This document shows positions 1 through 12,470 of a stretch of DNA of 64,000 bases, piece by piece; the first letter of the stretch is position 1, and each line of letters begins with the position of its first letter. Made by a program: the position numbers and the translations under genes. Under the pieces are notes generated by a model. It worked only from the letters and a program-made list of their open reading frames with translations. It was not told the origin of the DNA and did no database searches. Origin of the DNA: Fallopia convolvulus (Eukaryota; Streptophyta; Magnoliopsida; Caryophyllales; Polygonaceae); the NCBI GenBank assembly GCA_964016875.1, contig OZ024723.1, positions 9,825,343-9,889,342 of the forward strand, read 5' to 3'.

Positions 1-1186
1 AAAGAAATATCGATTAAAAAGAAACAATCATAAAACAAGAGAAAATCGAGATACAAAAAATATGATGAGATGGATACGTAAAATTTTGACTTTCATTTTC
101 TTTCGCCTGCAAGAAAAAAAGAAGCAAAGGTTACAGCAAACAATGGACTCGTTCAAGCAAACATACAATTAGAACCAAATGTAATGCAGCCTCAAAACAA
201 TACCCTTGGAAATGAAGTCTAAGACATCAAAGATTCAGCATCCCACAAAACATGCATTAGAATTTGGTTTCCTAACAATGAATATTACAATTTACAAAGT
301 CAGTAGGCTACATTGCAATTTTCAACAAAGCAGAGCCTTTTCTTTTCTCAAATAGTATACAATGAAGAACTCATGCAAGTGTTAACCTCGCTGAGGATGT
401 ATGCATTTTGACATCAAGCTTTAAGCATTTGATTACATTCATGAATTACATATTACTACATTAGTAACTTGCTCCGGCTATACTTGAGACTTGTAGAAGT
501 TCATATTGAAGTTTCTGACTATTTTCAACCAAGAATTGCAGCTGCACAGTTCATGTTTTGTGTGAGGAAACTCAAGTACATCATTAGCTTAATAACTTCT
601 AATCTCCTATCACCATAAGAAAATCATGTAAACAACAAGCTGCCAATGGATATATGTTTCCTTTAGTTATATCATAGTCGGAATAGTACAAATGAGATAT
701 ATTCACTTGCTTCGATGAATGCCTGGATAATTGTTGCTTCAAGGCTACTAATCTATGCCAAAAAAATTTCACTCATCCGCAACCTTGGGTTTGAATAAAG
801 AATGTCAAGGGGAAGCAGTCATGAGATTTCACTAATCTTGGTTGTGACTGACGAAGCATAGCAGTTGGGATGTGAAAATAATCCGATTCAGTAAATCAAT
901 AGATTCCCATAGAATCGTAAAAATCTAATTCCTAGCATCTACAAATCGTCAAACAGAGCCACAAACAGAGAAAGCAATCTTTCAGCCTTTTAACCTCCAT
1001 CAGTTCAAATTGTTATGAAAAGGATCACATACTATTGTAAATTCACTGCAGACACAAAAATTAAACAGAAATATATTAGGACGAACGACAGAAGCCCATC
1101 ACATAACCTAATCACAAAATCGCACAGGGACGAACTTCAGCATAAAATCGCACAGATTATAAACCCTAATAACAAACCTGACCAAA

Positions 1187-1418
1187 ATGGCGGACCCACA
1201 GGAGATGGACAACGGAGGAGGCAATGCTAGTCGACAAGGCTAATCGGTGCGGCGAGCTGACGACTCGAGGCGAGATCGAGATGCGCCTCAGAGAGGTCGT
1301 GGTAGCACAGGTGGGGACGACAGGAGATCGCGATAATGATGAGGAAAGCAGCAAGAATACCAGTTTGAGCAATGAGCAGAAGTTGCTATGGGAAGACCGG
1401 TTTTGTAGCTGGCTATGA
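1187..1418 (+). pseudogene. Decayed exon-like fragment, unrecognised
   Basis: An AAACCCTAA-type leader is followed by an ATG at 1187 that reads MADPQEMDNGGGNASRQG and then hits a stop. The same frame continues for about 30 codons rich in Arg, Asp and Gly until two stops; after one frame change the reading resumes with an acidic segment ending WEDRFCSWL at 1418. The GC content is higher than in the flanks. It looks like a first exon broken by one nonsense change and one frameshift. It could equally be the antisense of a 5' UTR exon of a minus-strand gene, because a donor-like CAG/GTTTGT lies on that strand near 1175. No family was recognised. Confidence 0.25.
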
Positions 1419-1419
1419 T

Positions 1420-2940
1420 AAATAATTTGTATTTACCCGGTTCTTGTCTTTATAACCAGTTCAACTTTAGGCCGAAGGATCGAAAACCACCCTTATAATA
1501 CCGTATATTTTGATAAATCACCCGCTATATTGGAAATTATTGAAAACCATCCGAATTACAGTGTTCGTCTAAATTCGCCCACCCACACCCGCTGTACCGT
1601 TAAATTTCCGTTTAAGTGCGTGTGGCACCGCGTTTGCTTAATGCATTTTCTGGCTTTTCCCTTTTTACGAAAAATTCTTCTGTGCATCATCCTCTCTCTG
1701 TTTATCAACCTCCCACGACCTCCAATCCAACCCCAATCTCCGCCTCTCCGACCCCGCCTCCTACTCCATTAAAGCACCGATCGAGCGCTAGACGGAGTCC
1801 GACACCATCCTCCAACCCCAACCTATCCTGCCTCTCCCTCCACCTATCCTCCCTCAAGTCCCTTGTCGACAAGCTCCGCCACTCCCCCAAAAAACATCAA
1901 GATTATAGAACTTTTTAAATCAAGAAGATTGCCTGTATTCTGTAAGAGTCGAAACATAGACGTAATGGTACTACATCCTATCTTATTAACTAGTTGTCCG
2001 AAGATACTACAATAACTATTTAAAATATGCATTCATACTTTATTATACGATACTCAAATATTTTAATTAATATAGCCTATTCTGTTGAAGGTCTCGGGTT
2101 CACTTACAATATGAAGATATGAAATTTAACATAACATAGAAGTATTTTGACTATGTAAATGACATGTAAAAGTAGTTTGCATATATCTAATTCTCAAACG
2201 TTTATAACTTTTTGCTCGGATATCGGATTAGGGCGTATAATATATCAAATCGAAGTTCTCGACGAAAGGAATACATATACTAAAAGAAATTTGGGATTGG
2301 GGGGGGGGGCACCTCCCGCCCCCGTGTAGTTCCGCCACTGTGCCTAGTCGTGCTAATCGAGCCTAGAACCTTGTCCATACCCGCACATTGGGCTGCCCAA
2401 TTTATTACTTTTTAAAAAGTTAATTACCAATATGTAAAAAATTATACACTGTTGGCCAAAAATACAAAAATACTAAAGATAATCAAAAGATTACAATACA
2501 TGAAAACATAAAATTAAAAATATATGATATAAATAAATAATAAGAACTAGCAGGCCGGGTTAATTGGCATGCCCGGGCAAAAATTAAAGCCCATGCCTGG
2601 CCCACTTACTCATCCGAGCTGGCTTGGTCCGTCGAGCTACATATGCTGTCCAAACCTGCCCTTTGTGTCGGGCAGGCGGGCTGGGCCGCATTTGCTCGGG
2701 TTTAAGGTCCAGTATGTACTGAAAAGTGAAAACACATAGCATTCATGCAAACTATCCAATGCATACATTTTCAACCAATTGCAAGGCGAAACATTGACAA
2801 AAATATACCACAACTCAACCTCAGAATACGAAGAAACCAAAATCCCCAAAAGAAACAACTTACAAATATCTACATAGAAAACAACTAATTTGCACAAATC
2901 CATTACGTTGACATATATATCATTTGAAACCTCTATCCCT
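1420..2940. repeat. Repeat-derived intergenic stretch
   Basis: No intact gene is visible. A GC-rich, proline- and serine-rich fragment at about 1690-1910 looks like a captured or decayed coding piece, but stops occur in all frames. An 11-base G run at 2299-2309 is followed by a sequence typical of plant transposon ends (CCCGTGTAGTTCCGCCACTG). The 2550-2700 part contains GGCCGGG/GGCCC motifs like those of degenerate terminal-repeat elements. Low-confidence description only. Confidence 0.3.
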
Positions 2941-2944
2941 CCCT

Positions 2945-5373
2945 CTAGGAAGAACCCTTAAGTATCTTCAATCTAGACCGATACCCAACTCTTGTCTTCG
3001 GTTCTTGCAGCTTCGCTTTCAATGAATTCTTCGAACTCGACTCCAACACTGCAGCCTTTCCTTCTGACAACAAAAGCTCACTCACCGGCTTATCAACTTC
3101 AGTAACACCCTTCTCTTGATCCACAACAGACTTACTTTCACTGAGCTCAATCTTCGTATTGATGGAGTCTTCATTTCCCACGTATCTGGGAGCACTTCCT
3201 ACATCATTCAGTGGAAATGACTCGAGAGAATTCCTTCTTAAACGCCTTTCTTTAAAACCAACCATTTTCCGATCCTGAAGAAAGTTTTCTATCTCATCTC
3301 GTATTTTGTCGACAACCATTTCCTGAGGAGCGTCTTCTTGATCCTTCATCTGGAACCGTTCATCAAGCCAAGACTCACACATATGAACGATCACACGGTC
3401 ACTATCACCTTTTAAATTGTTTCCATTCTTCTGCCTAAGAGCATGCGCTTCCCGCTCGTATTCTATGATTCCTTTTGCGAACTCGTCGCATAAATCCTCC
3501 AACAAACAACGACCCTTCCTCTCTCTCTCGGCCTCTTTCAGAGAACTAGAAAGAGCAACTTTGACTTCAAAGATCTCCTTCGCTAGCCTTCTATGGAGGC
3601 CTTCAGAACGTCTTCTCAGCTTCCTTTCGTCTTCTAGCTCGTCTTTCAAGGAATTGATAGTAGCATGGATCGACCTTTCTTGTTCTTTGTTCTTTGCTAC
3701 ATGCTTCATTAAGCCGTCTATCTCGTGCCTGCTTGACTGCTGATCTCTGAGCAGCTCTTTGATCCTTACACGTGCGTTATTGAGTTCTGTTTTCAAATCT
3801 TTCACTAAAGAGATGTTGGACACGTGTTGCTCCTCAAGAGTCCAGATTCGGTTCAGGACTTTGAGAAGCTCTGTTGAGGTTTTGAATCCAAAGCTTGATG
3901 GTTCGCCGATTCTGCCTCCCTTCAAATCTATTGAACTCGTAGGTGTCGAAGCTTGGTTGTATGCATTAATCTGCAAGTAGAAGTTAAGAACTTTTACAGC
4001 AATGAAAATGAATTCATTAGGAAGAGTATGTATGCCAGAAAAAACAATGAAGAACTTTTTACCTCCAAGGAACTACCGTAACTAGCCGGAGAAGGTGGCT
4101 GAGGAGGAGGTTGATTGCGTCCAGCCGGTCGATGGTGCTGTGCAAGCAATATGGCCACCTGGCGCCTCAAACTATTAGCTGTTGGAGGCTGTTATAAGAA
4201 TCAAAGAGTTTGGCTCAAACTGGTTAGAACTTTTATCCTGTTGATGTAAGGAAAGAGACAAGGGCATAATTCCACTTGCGCAATCATCACAAACAGAACC
4301 TAAACATCAAAGAACAATGTATCTCCTTGCACTATTGAGTAACTTAACATGAATTCAGATCACCTTAGCTCATAATCAACAAAGTGCCCTTGCGTTTCCA
4401 ATTTATTCAACAAATTAAGCACAATTTCACCTAAATCAGTTGATCATACATTGCAGGAATACATACAATTCTCCAATATCATACAACTACTTTAAGACAA
4501 AAGACACTGTCGCAAGAAGAAGGCATGAGATGAAATAAGAACTAGCAAATGTCATTTTCCAGCTGTGTTTTTACTCTTGGAGACTTCAGTTTGGAGCTTC
4601 TCAAATGTTCTCTTGCAATGAGCTGGCTGACCTTTCAAATTGACACCAATATTTGTCAAAACTCAATGGGAATCCGAAAACTAACTCAGAAGAATCCAGA
4701 ATCTGAAAAGTAGTAGCTCGGAAGAAATGTAAACAATCAAACAAACAAAACCCCAGATGAACAGAAAACTTGCACACAACAACAAAAGTGAAATCAGGGC
4801 AAGCAAAACCTAAATTGAGCCCCAAATTACCTGAGGTTCAGGCGATCGATGGGAAGGACCGCCCAAATTGACCTGATGATCATCAAAAACCCCATTACCC
4901 TTCTCCTGCCGATGCCGATGATGAAGGTAGTGGTCGTGGTGGTCGCGGCGGCGGCGCTGGTGGCGCTGGTGGAGGCGGACCCTTAAATCGTCGGCGGGGC
5001 CGTCGTCCCCAAATTCCATGGCCTCGGGCGGCGAGAAGTACTGGACGAATTCCCAGACGGCGGCCGCTAATCTTCTGGCCGGAATCGGCGGCGGAGAAGG
5101 CGGGAGGAAGGGGTTGATTAGTACTCTTTGCTGGGATCCACCGCCGTTAAGAGCACCACCAACCACCGCAAATTCTGCGGGCTGATGCTTCCATGGGAGA
5201 ACTGGAGTACAAGTAGCAGTCTCGGCGGGCCCACCTCTTTTGAGTGGTGCTAATAATATCAATTCGCCTTTACATCTCACTTTTGAATTGGATGATCCGC
5301 CCAAAACTTCTCTTTCTTCGACTTTTTTCCCCTCTTCTTCTCTCCTACTATTGTCATCATCTCTCCTTTTCAT
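2945..5373 (-). CDS. Coiled-coil protein, At5g41620/BRANCHLESS TRICHOME-like group
   Basis: Three coding exons are inferred: 5373-4831, 4188-4063 and 3970-2945, all phase 0 with GT-AG borders, giving 564 aa. Exon 1 has a basic, low-complexity N-terminus and the motif ARRLAAAVWEF near residue 100, which matches the conserved (S)ARKLAAxLWE box of the At5g41620 group. Exon 2 carries LRRQVAILLAQHH and ends in SPASYGSSLE, also typical of that group. Exon 3 holds a long heptad-rich region (about residues 240-390, rich in E, K, L and R), followed by an acidic then basic tail ending SRLKILKGSS. Known relatives include BRANCHLESS TRICHOME, a microtubule-related regulator of cell shape; the function here is an inference. 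The His/Arg-rich stretch at residues 130-160 is unusual. Start chosen as the first ATG after the upstream stops. Confidence 0.85.
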
Positions 5374-5989
5374 TCTATTCTATTTTTAATACAGTAGGAC
5401 TACTAATTTACCTTTTTCTTTTTCTTTTTAATTTGGATCTGATGAGTTCTCAGATTCTCATGTTTCTGTAGCCCAGAGAGCTTGCGTCTAGGGAGGGAAA
5501 TTGATCCTGACGTGAAACAAAAAGAGAAGGGACAGTTCAGAGATGGGTCGTAGGAAGATTATTGTTCAATGGGTATTTCAGAGTGAGGCTACCTGGGTAG
5601 CTTACGTGGCAAGATCTAAGATGGGATATAGGGCTGTCTGTGTACAACTGCTACACCGTCACACAGATTTCACATTTTTGTCCTTTTTTGGTATGGTCAT
5701 GTTAATTTCCTCCTTTTACTGCATGTCTCGTAAAATTAAAATTAAAAAAAAAACATTTGTTTAACAAGGACGTCCATGAAAGTTTTATTTTTTGGATGTC
5801 ACCAAAAGTTTATAATATTACTTTCATCCGATCTCATTTTTACTCAAATCATCTAACGAAAAAATCTACCTTTAAGCCTTTTTTTTTTCTTTCTTCTCAT
5901 CTTTACTCATCACCGTCACAAGCTCTTTCATTTGCCTATTGGTTGTTTTTTCTTCTCTCTTTATATTAATTTGTATGGGAGTAACAATT
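5374..5989. other. Upstream region of the coiled-coil gene
   Basis: AT-rich sequence upstream of the minus-strand gene at 2945-5373, so it should hold its 5' UTR and promoter. A TATA-like TATTAAAAAT lies on the minus strand at about 5385-5395, too close to the ATG to be trusted as a promoter. No other gene is seen. Confidence 0.3.
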
Positions 5990-6659
5990 AGGACATCCTT
6001 ACGGATGAGAGCATAGAGCTCTAAGTGAAGTCTAATCTGATCTCAAGTGGTAGAATGCATGTTGTAGTCTGACTAGTGCAGCAACTGAATTACACTGCTG
6101 AGGAGCATGATTGATTTTGACATCTTCAAACATTTGTAGGATGATACGAGTATCTGTGATGATCATCTCAATTAGCCACGAGCAAAACCTATCTCCTTGA
6201 GCAGCCTTTATTACACTAATGTTGTCTCCTTCAATTTCGATTTTAGTGTATCATCTTTTCTGAACTTCTTTTACCGCAAGGTATAATCTCATCAATTCTA
6301 CTTGGAGAGTATTTTAGGTTCAATTTATATAGGCATCCAAATGGATTATTTCCCCTAGGTGGTTTCTTATCAATTTGCTATCGTAGATGTACTATTATCT
6401 CTTTTTTATCCGTCAAAATTTATTTTTATTTTATTTTTTGTTGGTTTTGTCCATTTAGTATTATGTTGACGTCGACGTCCTGTCGTGTTTATACTAGGGT
6501 TGTTGTACTTTTCATCCAAGTCCATGTTCTTGGTCTTATGCCAATTTTGAAGTTATTGTTTGATATACATTTCAGGTTTGGTGATTAAATTGTTTCCTTG
6601 AAGGTTAAAAACATTTTAGTTTCTTATGTACCATATGCACCACCATGTCAAGAGTTCTA

Positions 6660-6902
6660 TTAATTGTTTCTTAGGTAATTTGTTCTGATTTGGTTTAGAG
6701 TTCGTGTAAGATTTCTCTGATTATTCTCTATATCACTTATAGCGGGTGGATTTAGTTTATTGACTCGTTTCAAAGTTTGTCTAGAATATGGACACTCCAT
6801 AAATAGGTGAGTGCTATCTTTAAAGTGATGGTTGCACAATGGACATTCTTGGGTAACAACAACATGTTTTTTTATACCGTCTTTCTTTTGTAGGCAATCC
6901 AT
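6660..6902 (-). pseudogene. zf-RVT zinc-binding fragment of the LINE
   Basis: An open stretch of 80 codons with the Cys/His pattern of the zf-RVT domain (CPLCNHHF ... HLFMECPYS), which lies between reverse transcriptase and RNase H in plant LINEs. It is the longest open piece in the 3' half of the decayed element at 5990-10530 and is not a host gene. Confidence 0.75.
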
Positions 6903-7175
6903 AATTACACAACTTCCATAAAAACATTTTAATATTAGGGGTATATCTAGTTCTCAAAACCAACTATTGTCACTATCTCTCTGATTATGCTAGTTTGTAA
7001 AGAGTTCCGCAGCTGATGCGGTGGAGAACCACCCATTCTTACTTGATCGCTAATATGTCTTATCTCTAATATTGTTTTGTGGGATTGTCACCATTTTAAT
7101 ATCTTCCGATATTTCATTGAAGACATGTTTAGCTAATTCTGTGTGGTCACATTCCTTGGCATTAGTTATGAATTG

Positions 7176-7806
7176 TAGGGGTGTCCAACCCCAGTTAAAC
7201 ATTATTTTGGTTAGTTAAAACCATGAATCATTATCGAACCGTGAATCTCGGTTAACTGTAGTTCGGTTAACCAATTTTTCGGTTCGGTTTTCTCGATTAA
7301 TCGATAACCATTTATGTAATGTTATCTTAAATAATTAAAACTAAAATAATATTTGAATACAAAAAGTGATCAAGCAAGACTTTTATTTAAAATATGTACT
7401 TATACCATTATGTTTTTATTGTTCTAAACAAATATCGAGAGTATATACTATAGTGTGTGAAATCAAACATTGTTTGTATTATTTTTTATCCCAATAATTG
7501 TTAATAAGCGAGTCTTATACCAATTAGAAGTGGAAAAATAGTGTGTAAATTGTTAAAATTGGAGAAGGAAAGACTCAATCTACAACAACACCTTGAAGAT
7601 CATAGAATTTATCCACTAAATAAAGGAAAGATAACTAATATTTGAAAAAAATATTAATATATTTTCGGTTTTTCTGTTAACAGTTATATGTAAAGTCGTG
7701 AACCGAAACGATACGGTTAACTAAACCAATTTTTTTTAAAAAAGTCAGGTTGGTTAACCGAAAAATTAACCGGTTTTTCAGTTTCGGTTTTTTATGGACA
7801 CCCCTA
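7176..7806. mobile_element. hAT-type MITE with 8-bp TSD
   Basis: The element begins TAGGGGTGTCC and ends with its exact inverse GGACACCCCTA. It is flanked by a perfect 8-bp target duplication ATGAATTG (7168-7175 and 7807-7814). The 8-bp TSD and the TA-G-rich terminus are diagnostic of the hAT superfamily. Subterminal regions contain many CGGTTAACCGA-type motifs on both sides. There is no transposase, so it is non-autonomous. It interrupts the LINE at 5990-10530 and is therefore younger than that insertion. Confidence 0.9.
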
Positions 7807-10530
7807 ATGAATTGTGCCACCTTACAGTTTTCAATATCCCTACCCTATGGTAGATGTATGATTTTGATCAATCTCATATGTGTTGGCCAAGTATCAGTCC
7901 AGAATTTAATTGTTTGTCCATCCCCTACTTGCCATATAAGTCATGTCTTAAATATTTCTAATAAGTTTGTTAGTTGTCTCCATTGATAAGAACCATTGCC
8001 TCTATTTTTATAGCGAAAAAGTTCCTTCCCTTTTAAGTATTTTTCGTTTATAATGCATATCGAGATATTGTTTCGCTCTGTAAGTATTTTCCATAATAAT
8101 TTCACTTGTAAGGCTTGATTTACTTGTTTGGCTTTTCATAGCCCTAAACCACCTTTTTTATTTTTACTTACAAAGTTTATCCCAACTGATAAGTGGACTA
8201 TGGTTATGATCTTTATTCCAAAAAAACTTTCGATTTATATCATCAAGTTCCTTCAAAATGGTGTGTGGTAACATAAAGTCGTTTTTGTTACTCTTCCTTG
8301 TATTATCGGACATCCAAGGTATTTCTCCAAAGAGCTTGCATTTGGAATGTTTTGTTCTAACTATAGTTTTCTTGTAACATCTAGAGGTGTGCCTTTCGTT
8401 GTTTGGAAAGCGGATTTATGATAATTCACCTTTTGTCCAGAATTGACACAAAATTCGTCTAGAATTTGATTGGTCTTTTGACATGCTTTACTAGTTGCTA
8501 GGGTAAAAATTGTAAAGTGTTAGCTAAGGAGAGAAAAAGAATAGTAGTTCTAGTTTTGATTAACTTGATCCCAATGTCTCTCTTTTTTCCTATACTTTCC
8601 AATTGTAATCTTCTTGCTAAAATTTATGCACTGCGTATGAAAAGTAGTGGGGATAATGGATCTCCCTGTCCCAATCCTCTTTTAGATATAAATATATCTG
8701 AGGGTAAAGTTTGTACACACTTCTGAATCCAGTTAATGAAGATATGACTAAAACCAAATGCTTCTAAAATTTTATCCTGAAATTCTCATTCTATTCTATC
8801 GTACGCTTTTTCCAAATCCAATTTGATGGTTGTGTAACGTGTTTTTCCTTTTTTTAATTCTAAAATTCTGAAAAATCTCATGTGCAATGAGTATATTATC
8901 TTGTATAGCTCTATTTGTAACAAACGCTCCTTGAAGGGGATGGATCGATTTCGGAAGTATAATTGGTTTGTTGTTGTCGGATTTTCACATTTAGGTATGA
9001 GTGTAATGAAAGTGTGATTTATTTGTTTTAGTAATCTCCCTGATGTGAAAAAACTTTTAATAGCCTTTAAGACTGATGGGCAAACAATTTTCCAGTATTT
9101 TAATAAAATTCTGCAATCATGCCATCTAGGCTTGACGATTTAATTTCACTCATAGAAAATAAGGCCATAAGGCCTTTTTTATTTCAGCATTATCCACTAG
9201 TTGTATCAATATTTGGTTGTCGACAACAATTACCTCTTGTTTTATCATGTTTAGGTATTCATCTAGTATTTGTTGGTTTATTCTTCCTTTTTTGAACTTT
9301 TTCTTGTATTCTTCCAAAAGACGTTTTTGATGTGTTCATTACATGTGATGGTTATACCTAGTTCTATTTTAATATTTTTAAATTTTTACGGTTTTGTCTC
9401 CCTGTTGCACACTTGTGAAAATATGCATTATTCGTGTTTGTAAATTTTATGTGCATTGTTTTGGCTCGTTAAGATTGCGACCAATAGGATTTATGAAATT
9501 AAGTAGTTGGTCCCTTTTGTTAAGTAGGTGACAATGTTTTTGTTGTTCACTGACATTATTTGCTTATTGTTTTCATTTGAGATTTTCCGTTGTAATGCCA
9601 TAAGTTGTTCCTCAACCTCTTCTAATTGACAAAAAATATTGCCAAATGTAGTTTTGTGCCTTTGTTTCACTTGAATTTTAAGTATGTTTGTTTTCCTAAT
9701 AAGTTTGTACATATTTGATTTGGGACATCACATCTCCATGCTTGTTTCACTATCTGTTCAAAATCCTTTCATTGCATTCACATTTCTTTCTAACATGAAA
9801 GGTCTACTTTTTATTGTATTGGTATTTTCTAGATCCACTGAAATTGGGCAATGGTCGGAGAAAGTAAAAATATAATTTTGCATACTTATATTCGGGTACC
9901 ATTGCAGCACCTTATCTGAAAGGACGACTCGATCTAGTTTTTCATGTGTTATTGTTGTCCATCTTCCATTTTCGCCAAGTGAAATTATTTCCTATAGTTG
10001 GTATGTTAAATAAATCACATGTATTCATGAATTGATGTAGTGGATGGATCACTTCCTCCCTTTTTATCATTAGCGGAAAATATTTTGTTAAAGCCTCCCA
10101 TAACCATACTTGGTTTTTGTGTGTGTTTGATAAATTGTATTAGAGAATCCCAAAATTTATCCTTCTCATTTTCTATCGGTGGTGTAAAAATAAATATAAT
10201 GATAAGATCTATTCCTCGTTGTGCATTGGTAAATTGAGAAGCAATGGAACAATCTTGTTTGACGAGTAGGTTAAAGGTTTCCTCAATTAAGTGGTTATGT
10301 TTCCAAAGAACACATATTCCTCCTGATCGAATGGTTGATGGCGAGAAAACTATATGGTCAAAACCAATCCTTTTCCAACTATTTTCATTTGGCTGAATTT
10401 CGGTTATTTTTTTGGATCAAAGTTAATACTTTTAAGTGTCCAAAAATCCTTTCTCCCCATATCCCTAATATTCCATAGGGAAATCTTCATACAAAGTATT
10501 GCTTTCAATCGACCCATGGCAACTTGACCC

Positions 10531-11189
10531 TACATTTTTTAGGAGAAAATGTTGTATATATTAAATATCTAATTTCACTATGGTAATAATTTTTTAGAGA
10601 ATAGAATTTACAAAGAATTTCTTTATGACCCGACTTGGGATATAAGGGTATTCCTAACAACTTCTTTATATTATGGGGAAAATGTGAATTTGGAGAATAT
10701 AATACAATTTTTTACCCTAATAGTTTCTCTATCACATTCCCCATAATAGGGAGAGAAAGAGAGAGGGGGGGGGGGGGGGGGAATGAGCCTTCTTCCCCAA
10801 ATATATTTAAGAAATGCATTAATTATGTGTGCTATCATGTCAACTTGTAATAGGTGATAATATATTTTATAATATTTTTGGAGAATATTTATATATAATA
10901 AGTATAAGATTCTCTAAAATAAAGAAATTGTTGGAGTTGGAGTAGAATTATGTTGAAAAACATGGCTTTTGGTTCTCTATTTTGGAGAAAATTATAGAGA
11001 CTTAAGAGAAGGGTATACGACATGAAAGTGGTGTGCTTTATAAGAGTTGGAACAAAAAAATTAAAACAAGTATGTGTTCAAGCTCGAACATGGGTCTTCA
11101 TATAACAAGAGTGCAATCTTACCAGCTCGGCTATTCTTTCAATAAACAAATAATATCTCCTTTAATGTATATTACTCTTAATTTTTTAA
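10531..11189. other. AT-rich spacer with 17-base G run
   Basis: No gene is visible. An uninterrupted G run of 17 bases at 10765-10781 follows a GAGA-rich stretch; such homopolymers are prone to length error in sequencing. AT-rich repeats around GGAGAATAT occur on both sides and may be remnants of a small element. Confidence 0.4.
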
Positions 11190-12470
11190 AGGTGGGTTAC
11201 ATCAATCCGTGCTTGCTCGGAGAACTAGTTGAAGAACAAGAGAAAGAAGCAAAGCACAAAATACCTCAAACTAAGGGATCTAGCCTCAGAGTAAGGTCTC
11301 AACACAAAACCCTTTTGCAAGGTCAAGGTGTGGGATCCGATAGCGGGATTACACTGACACAAGCTATTACTCACTCTATCGAGGATCCCTTGTCAACTCA
11401 AGAGTAACTCAAGAGTTACACTTACTTTAGCATTTTGAAAAGGAAATAAACCTTTAAAGTTTTAAACAAGAGTAGAAACGTAAAGAAAGGTCTTAAAGGG
11501 AAGAGAAGGCCAAGTCTCAAGTTTCCTCAGACCTGGCGGCCAACCAATCGTTTAACTCTCTTTAACTGCTTGAAGAGAGCGGCGAGGTTAGATTCATGAG
11601 ATCTAGACAAAAAGCAAGAGATCTAGACTATTAAACAACTCAAAAGTCAACATTTTCTCAACTAGTCACAAAAACAAAAGCGGAAGAACAGATCTGGAGC
11701 ATCAAGCTCCGATACCAATTGTTGAAACCTAGATCTAAACGAATCTGCTTTGATTGTTCATAAAACGAGTTTGGAAAACCCTTTAAGAAAACGCAAAGGA
11801 GAACACATAGAGTTGTTGACGCAATTGAGACTAAAGTCCTACTTTGCGGAGCATCAAGAGGGGAGAGACTCATCCAATCCACTAGACATCTAAGGCCAAT
11901 AATCAAAGGTTTACAAATTAAAGCAATCTCACACACACACAAACGACAAGAGTTAAGAAACAGAGTCGAAGAACAAAAAGTAGCACAAAGCAAGAAGAAC
12001 AGAGAAAGAAGCAAGCAAGCTCACGAAAAACTCAAACCATCCACCAGACTCCCTCACCCCCTCTCCCTTTCTTCTTCTTCTTCTTCTTCTTATTTGGTCT
12101 CACGAGATCTCAAGGAACCGGAGTGAAATTGCCAAAGAAAAGCTTTCGAATCTCAAACTAACTCATTTACAACGACGCAAGAGAAATGGCAAGACATGTC
12201 TCTAGGATTTCAATCTTCACTTTTATATCAACCCCATCTCCCAAACGACGTCATTTTGTATCAACCGTGTCTCATTAACCCAAACACTACGTTTTGCTTA
12301 ATAGTTAACATTCAAGATCAGAAGCGGAGCGGCTCAATAACGTATTAGGCCTAAGTTACATAGAACCGGCCCAAAAACCCAAAATATTGATCCATTCTAG
12401 AGCCATACTCAAGAATGTGGTCAAGCGGCTCAAGCAACTCAAGAGCCTAAGCCATAGCTCATGTTCATGC
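11190..12470 (-). mobile_element. LTR-retrotransposon fragment (minus strand)
   Basis: On the minus strand, an LTR-like end ...TTTCAACA is followed at once by ATTGGTATCGGAGC (11706-11719 on the plus strand), a primer-binding site complementary to plant initiator tRNA-Met. The LTR would run from 11720 to about 12470 and the start of the internal region from 11719 down to about 11190. No gag or pol is seen, so this is a TRIM/LARD-like or truncated copy. The outer boundaries are estimates. A (CTT)n microsatellite lies at 12068-12090 within it. Confidence 0.5.
12068..12090. repeat. (TTC)n microsatellite
   Basis: About seven perfect TTC repeats, inside the LTR fragment. Confidence 0.9.

Larger units (their letters stand above)
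5990..10530 (-). mobile_element. Decayed LINE (non-LTR retrotransposon)
   Basis: Reading the minus strand from right to left gives the domain order of a plant L1-type ORF2. An endonuclease start lies near 10490-10440 (ISLWNIRDMGRKDFW) and an altered GDFNEI box (MGGFNKIF) near 10040. The reverse-transcriptase GQGDPLSP block is near 8660. A zinc-binding zf-RVT segment is at 6660-6902 (CPLCNHHFKDSTHLFMECP). An RNase H tail with the IEGDN motif lies near 6240. Many stops and frameshifts make it a dead copy. A 631-bp hAT MITE (7176-7806) interrupts it. The 3' end is approximate. Confidence 0.85.

Noticed and set aside
4810..4825. Extension of exon 1 of the coiled-coil gene to the stop at 4810
   Set aside because: A GT donor at 4830 and the family-like exon 2 (SPASYGSSLE) show that splicing occurs before that stop.
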